The translations under genes and the position numbers were made by a program. A stretch of DNA of 64,000 nucleotides from Hevea brasiliensis (lineage: Eukaryota > Streptophyta > Magnoliopsida > Malpighiales > Euphorbiaceae): positions 35,675,593 through 35,739,592 of the forward strand of contig NC_079496.1 in the NCBI RefSeq assembly GCF_030052815.1, written 5' to 3'. Each line of letters starts with the position of its first letter. Position 1 is the first letter of the stretch. Below are positions 62,231 to 64,000 of the stretch, piece after piece. The notes beneath the pieces were generated by a model, which did no database searches, was not told the DNA's origin, and was given only the letters and a program-made list of their open reading frames with translations.

Positions 62231-62267
62231 CTAAGCGTTATGCTTAGCGTGTTGGTTTTCCATCGCG
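62231..62267 (+). other. Twin hairpin in 3' LTR of element B
   Basis: CTAAGC-GTTAT-GCTTAG followed by CGTGTTGG-TTTT-CCATCGCG, preceded by CACCA and followed by TAGGTA. Confidence 0.6.
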
Positions 62268-64000
62268 TAGGTATTGGAGACCAGTCCAAGCAGCTGCAGC
62301 AGCAACACCAGTAGTGCCCTGACAGAGCTCTGACCAGATCTGCCACCGTCTAAAGTCACCTCAGTCTTTTGTATTTTGTTGGTAAGGCCCATGTATGTCT
62401 AGATTTTGTTCTTTTGTTCATTGTACATAAGAACATGGTGTATTTCAATTTAGATTGTAATTAAACTTTGAGATTGTAATGAAAACTCGTAATTTATTAT
62501 CTATAAATTTCTATATGAATGCAATAGATAATACCTTTTAGAGATCTCATAAATATTGTAAATGATATGATACAATAGAATATGATTTGGAAATGTGTGA
62601 AATGAATATAAACATGTTAACAGGTGACTAGTGGAACCCGCCATATGCTAATAAAACAGGGGAGGCTCTGTCCGGGTCTCCACAAAAATAAGTTATAAAA
62701 AAAAAATTCTACACATGGATTACATTCTTTTAAATGATATTAAAAATTTACAATGGACATGATAAGACAAGATAGGGTGCTCCGGTACTGAATGTGGCAT
62801 TTCTTACTCGACTATACAGTAGACGGATAAGGGGCATCACAAAATTCATGTAGGACCCCATGAAACCCTAGGTCAAGGGATAATCGCGAAACTATTAGGA
62901 ACTAGAAAATCACGGAAATAAAAAGAGAACAAGCTTAAATAAGTGAATAAGAACTCAACGAGTAACCAAGCACTATTAGATAGATGGATTGAAACCGATG
63001 AGGGACATTTTGGTTAATTCACCCTTAGAGATGACTTTTAACCTAAATGTCCATTAAAATGTGTAAAATTAAAGTATTGAAAAAGATATTAAAAATGAAG
63101 AGATGTGTAGAGAAAATAAAATGAAGGAAATGAAAATAAAGTTAAAGTGGATTTATGACATCACCATGAGGTAAGCATGACCCAATTAAATTTATAATAT
63201 TAAATTATGAAAATGTGGGGATAATTATAACATAAAATAAGACCAAAATTAAAAATAAAATAAAAAATCATCTTCTTCAAGCTAAACCAGCCGGCCACCC
63301 GCTCCCTCTCTCTCACCTCCATTTTTAAGTTTCTTCAAGCTTAGATTTCTCATCTTTTATCTATAAAATTGCCCCCAAAACTAGAAGAAACCTCCAAATT
63401 AAGCTTCAAGGTGAAGATTAAGAGCAAAAGATTGGAAGAAAACTTGAAGAAATTAAAGAGTGAAAGAGCATCATAAGAGGTAAGTCATCCCTCTAGTGAA
63501 AGAAAGTGTGTAAGCGTGGAATTAATGATGATTAAGTAGAGATAACATGAAAAATTAAGAAAATCATGCATGAAACCTTAGGAGAGAAATTCGATCAGCC
63601 TTTGGGGATGCTAGGGTTGATGTGTTTGGATGGAATTGGTGATGAAATCTTGCATATGTAATGTTATATACATGATTGGAAAGATGAAATTGCATGAAAT
63701 TTGCATGGATTAGTAAGATGGGAAACTTAGAGTTTGGTGAGAATTAGGGTTTTGTGAAATGTTGACCAATTGATGTTTATCATGCTTAATTGTGGCCATT
63801 TGGTATGTTTTGGATTGAGAATTGAGGTGAATTATGGAATGGAATTGATGGATGAGTGGTTGTTAGGTTGCTGGAAATTCTGGACCTCTGAGTCTAATGT
63901 GCTTTCAAGGTTATAAGTAGAGCTAGACAACTCCAATTAGTGTGAGGCTAATTGGAGATGAAACTTAAGACCAAATGCCACAATTTTCATGGAGAAATCT

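Larger units (their letters stand above)
25352..62841 (+). mobile_element. Ty3/gypsy chromovirus element B (with all nested insertions)
   Basis: A full-structure element: 5' LTR 25352-28813, primer site, gag-pol remains, polypurine tract, and 3' LTR 46219-62841. Perfect AAATT repeats flank it (25347-25351 and 62842-62846). The integrase C-terminus ends in a chromodomain, and the LTRs are about 3.46 kb. This combination is typical of the Tekay/Del branch of plant chromoviruses; the lineage is inferred from that combination, not from a tree. Its RT gene was broken by solo LTR E (31034-43492) and its 3' LTR by element A (46960-60102). Many stops show it is long inactive. Confidence 0.92.
46219..62841 (+). 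repeat. 3' LTR of element B, split by element A
   Basis: Pieces 46219-46959 and 60108-62841 join across the GTATC repeat to about 3.47 kb. It starts TGTAACGCTCTCACC and ends GGGGCATCACA. The join reproduces the uninterrupted 5' LTR sequence around 26070, which proves the insertion. The twin hairpin at 62231-62267 is better preserved than in the 5' LTR. A tract from about 60883 to 61693 is nearly identical to the 5' LTR. Confidence 0.93.
25105..64000 (+). mobile_element. Gypsy LTR D, split by element B; runs off the window
   Basis: Two pieces, 25105-25351 and 62842-64000, join across the AAATT target duplication of element B. The start TTTAATACCCTCATA corresponds to TGTAACACCCTC of the related LTRs with the terminal TG lost. 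It shares 'GTCCGGACAGCTAGAATG' and 'GCGATGGGTGACC' with families A-C. Later landmarks are a pyrimidine-rich leader near 63260-63320, a donor-like GAG|GTAAGTC at 63480, and the first 'CCAATTAGTGTGAGGC' module near 63930. No coding region of this element is in view, so solo LTR and 5' LTR cannot be told apart. Confidence 0.75.

Overview
This window is flowering-plant DNA built almost entirely from transposable elements. I see no host gene, tRNA, rRNA or CRISPR. The evidence for a plant is: Ty3/gypsy chromoviruses with 3-4 kb LTRs, an initiator-Met-tRNA primer site and an integrase C-terminal chromodomain; TNP2/DUF4218/DUF4216 and Ptta-type CACTA transposase remains; a Ty1/Copia reverse transcriptase; and AT-rich spacers full of TA, GA and CT microsatellites. 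It looks like a eudicot, but I cannot name the species.

Left part (1-25 kb). Positions 1-2316 are the 3' part of a gypsy LTR on the + strand (family A-like). An LTR-like fragment on the - strand follows (2317-3504). A CACTA transposase pseudogene on the - strand fills 3674-6321. Then come a duplicated segment, AT-rich DNA, and two parallel arrays of a roughly 110-bp palindrome-bearing repeat (9.1-10.2 kb and 21.5-22.3 kb), the second ending in a CACTA-like terminus. Between the arrays sits a solo gypsy LTR of family B (13868-21080, TSD GATAT), which itself holds a solo LTR of family C (14165-17814, TSD TACAG). A Ptta-type transposase pseudogene (22.4-23.1 kb) and a Copia RT/RNase H pseudogene (23.7-25.1 kb) follow.

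Right part (25-64 kb) is one nest of insertions whose order can be read from target-site duplications. A gypsy LTR (D, 25105 to beyond the window) interrupts the Copia fragment. Gypsy element B (25352-62841, TSD AAATT) lies inside D. Inside the RT gene of B is a solo LTR of family E (31034-43492, TSD CACAC/TACAC), and inside that a gag-only gypsy element C on the - strand (31246-41591, TSD AGATC). Inside the 3' LTR of B is gypsy element A on the - strand (46960-60102, TSD GTATC), whose 3' LTR holds a second E solo LTR (48880-50979, TSD CAACT).

Element A has a near-complete but frameshifted gag-protease-RT-RNase H-integrase-chromodomain region. B is older and carries many stops. C has only gag. 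The most unusual signals are: a GT-AG intron-like segment at the same integrase codon in A and B; a splice donor in every LTR paired with an acceptor just before gag; degenerate modules with a period of about 195 bp inside the LTRs; a twin hairpin kept across LTR families of different sequence; and patches where CAG/CTG motifs are selectively disrupted.
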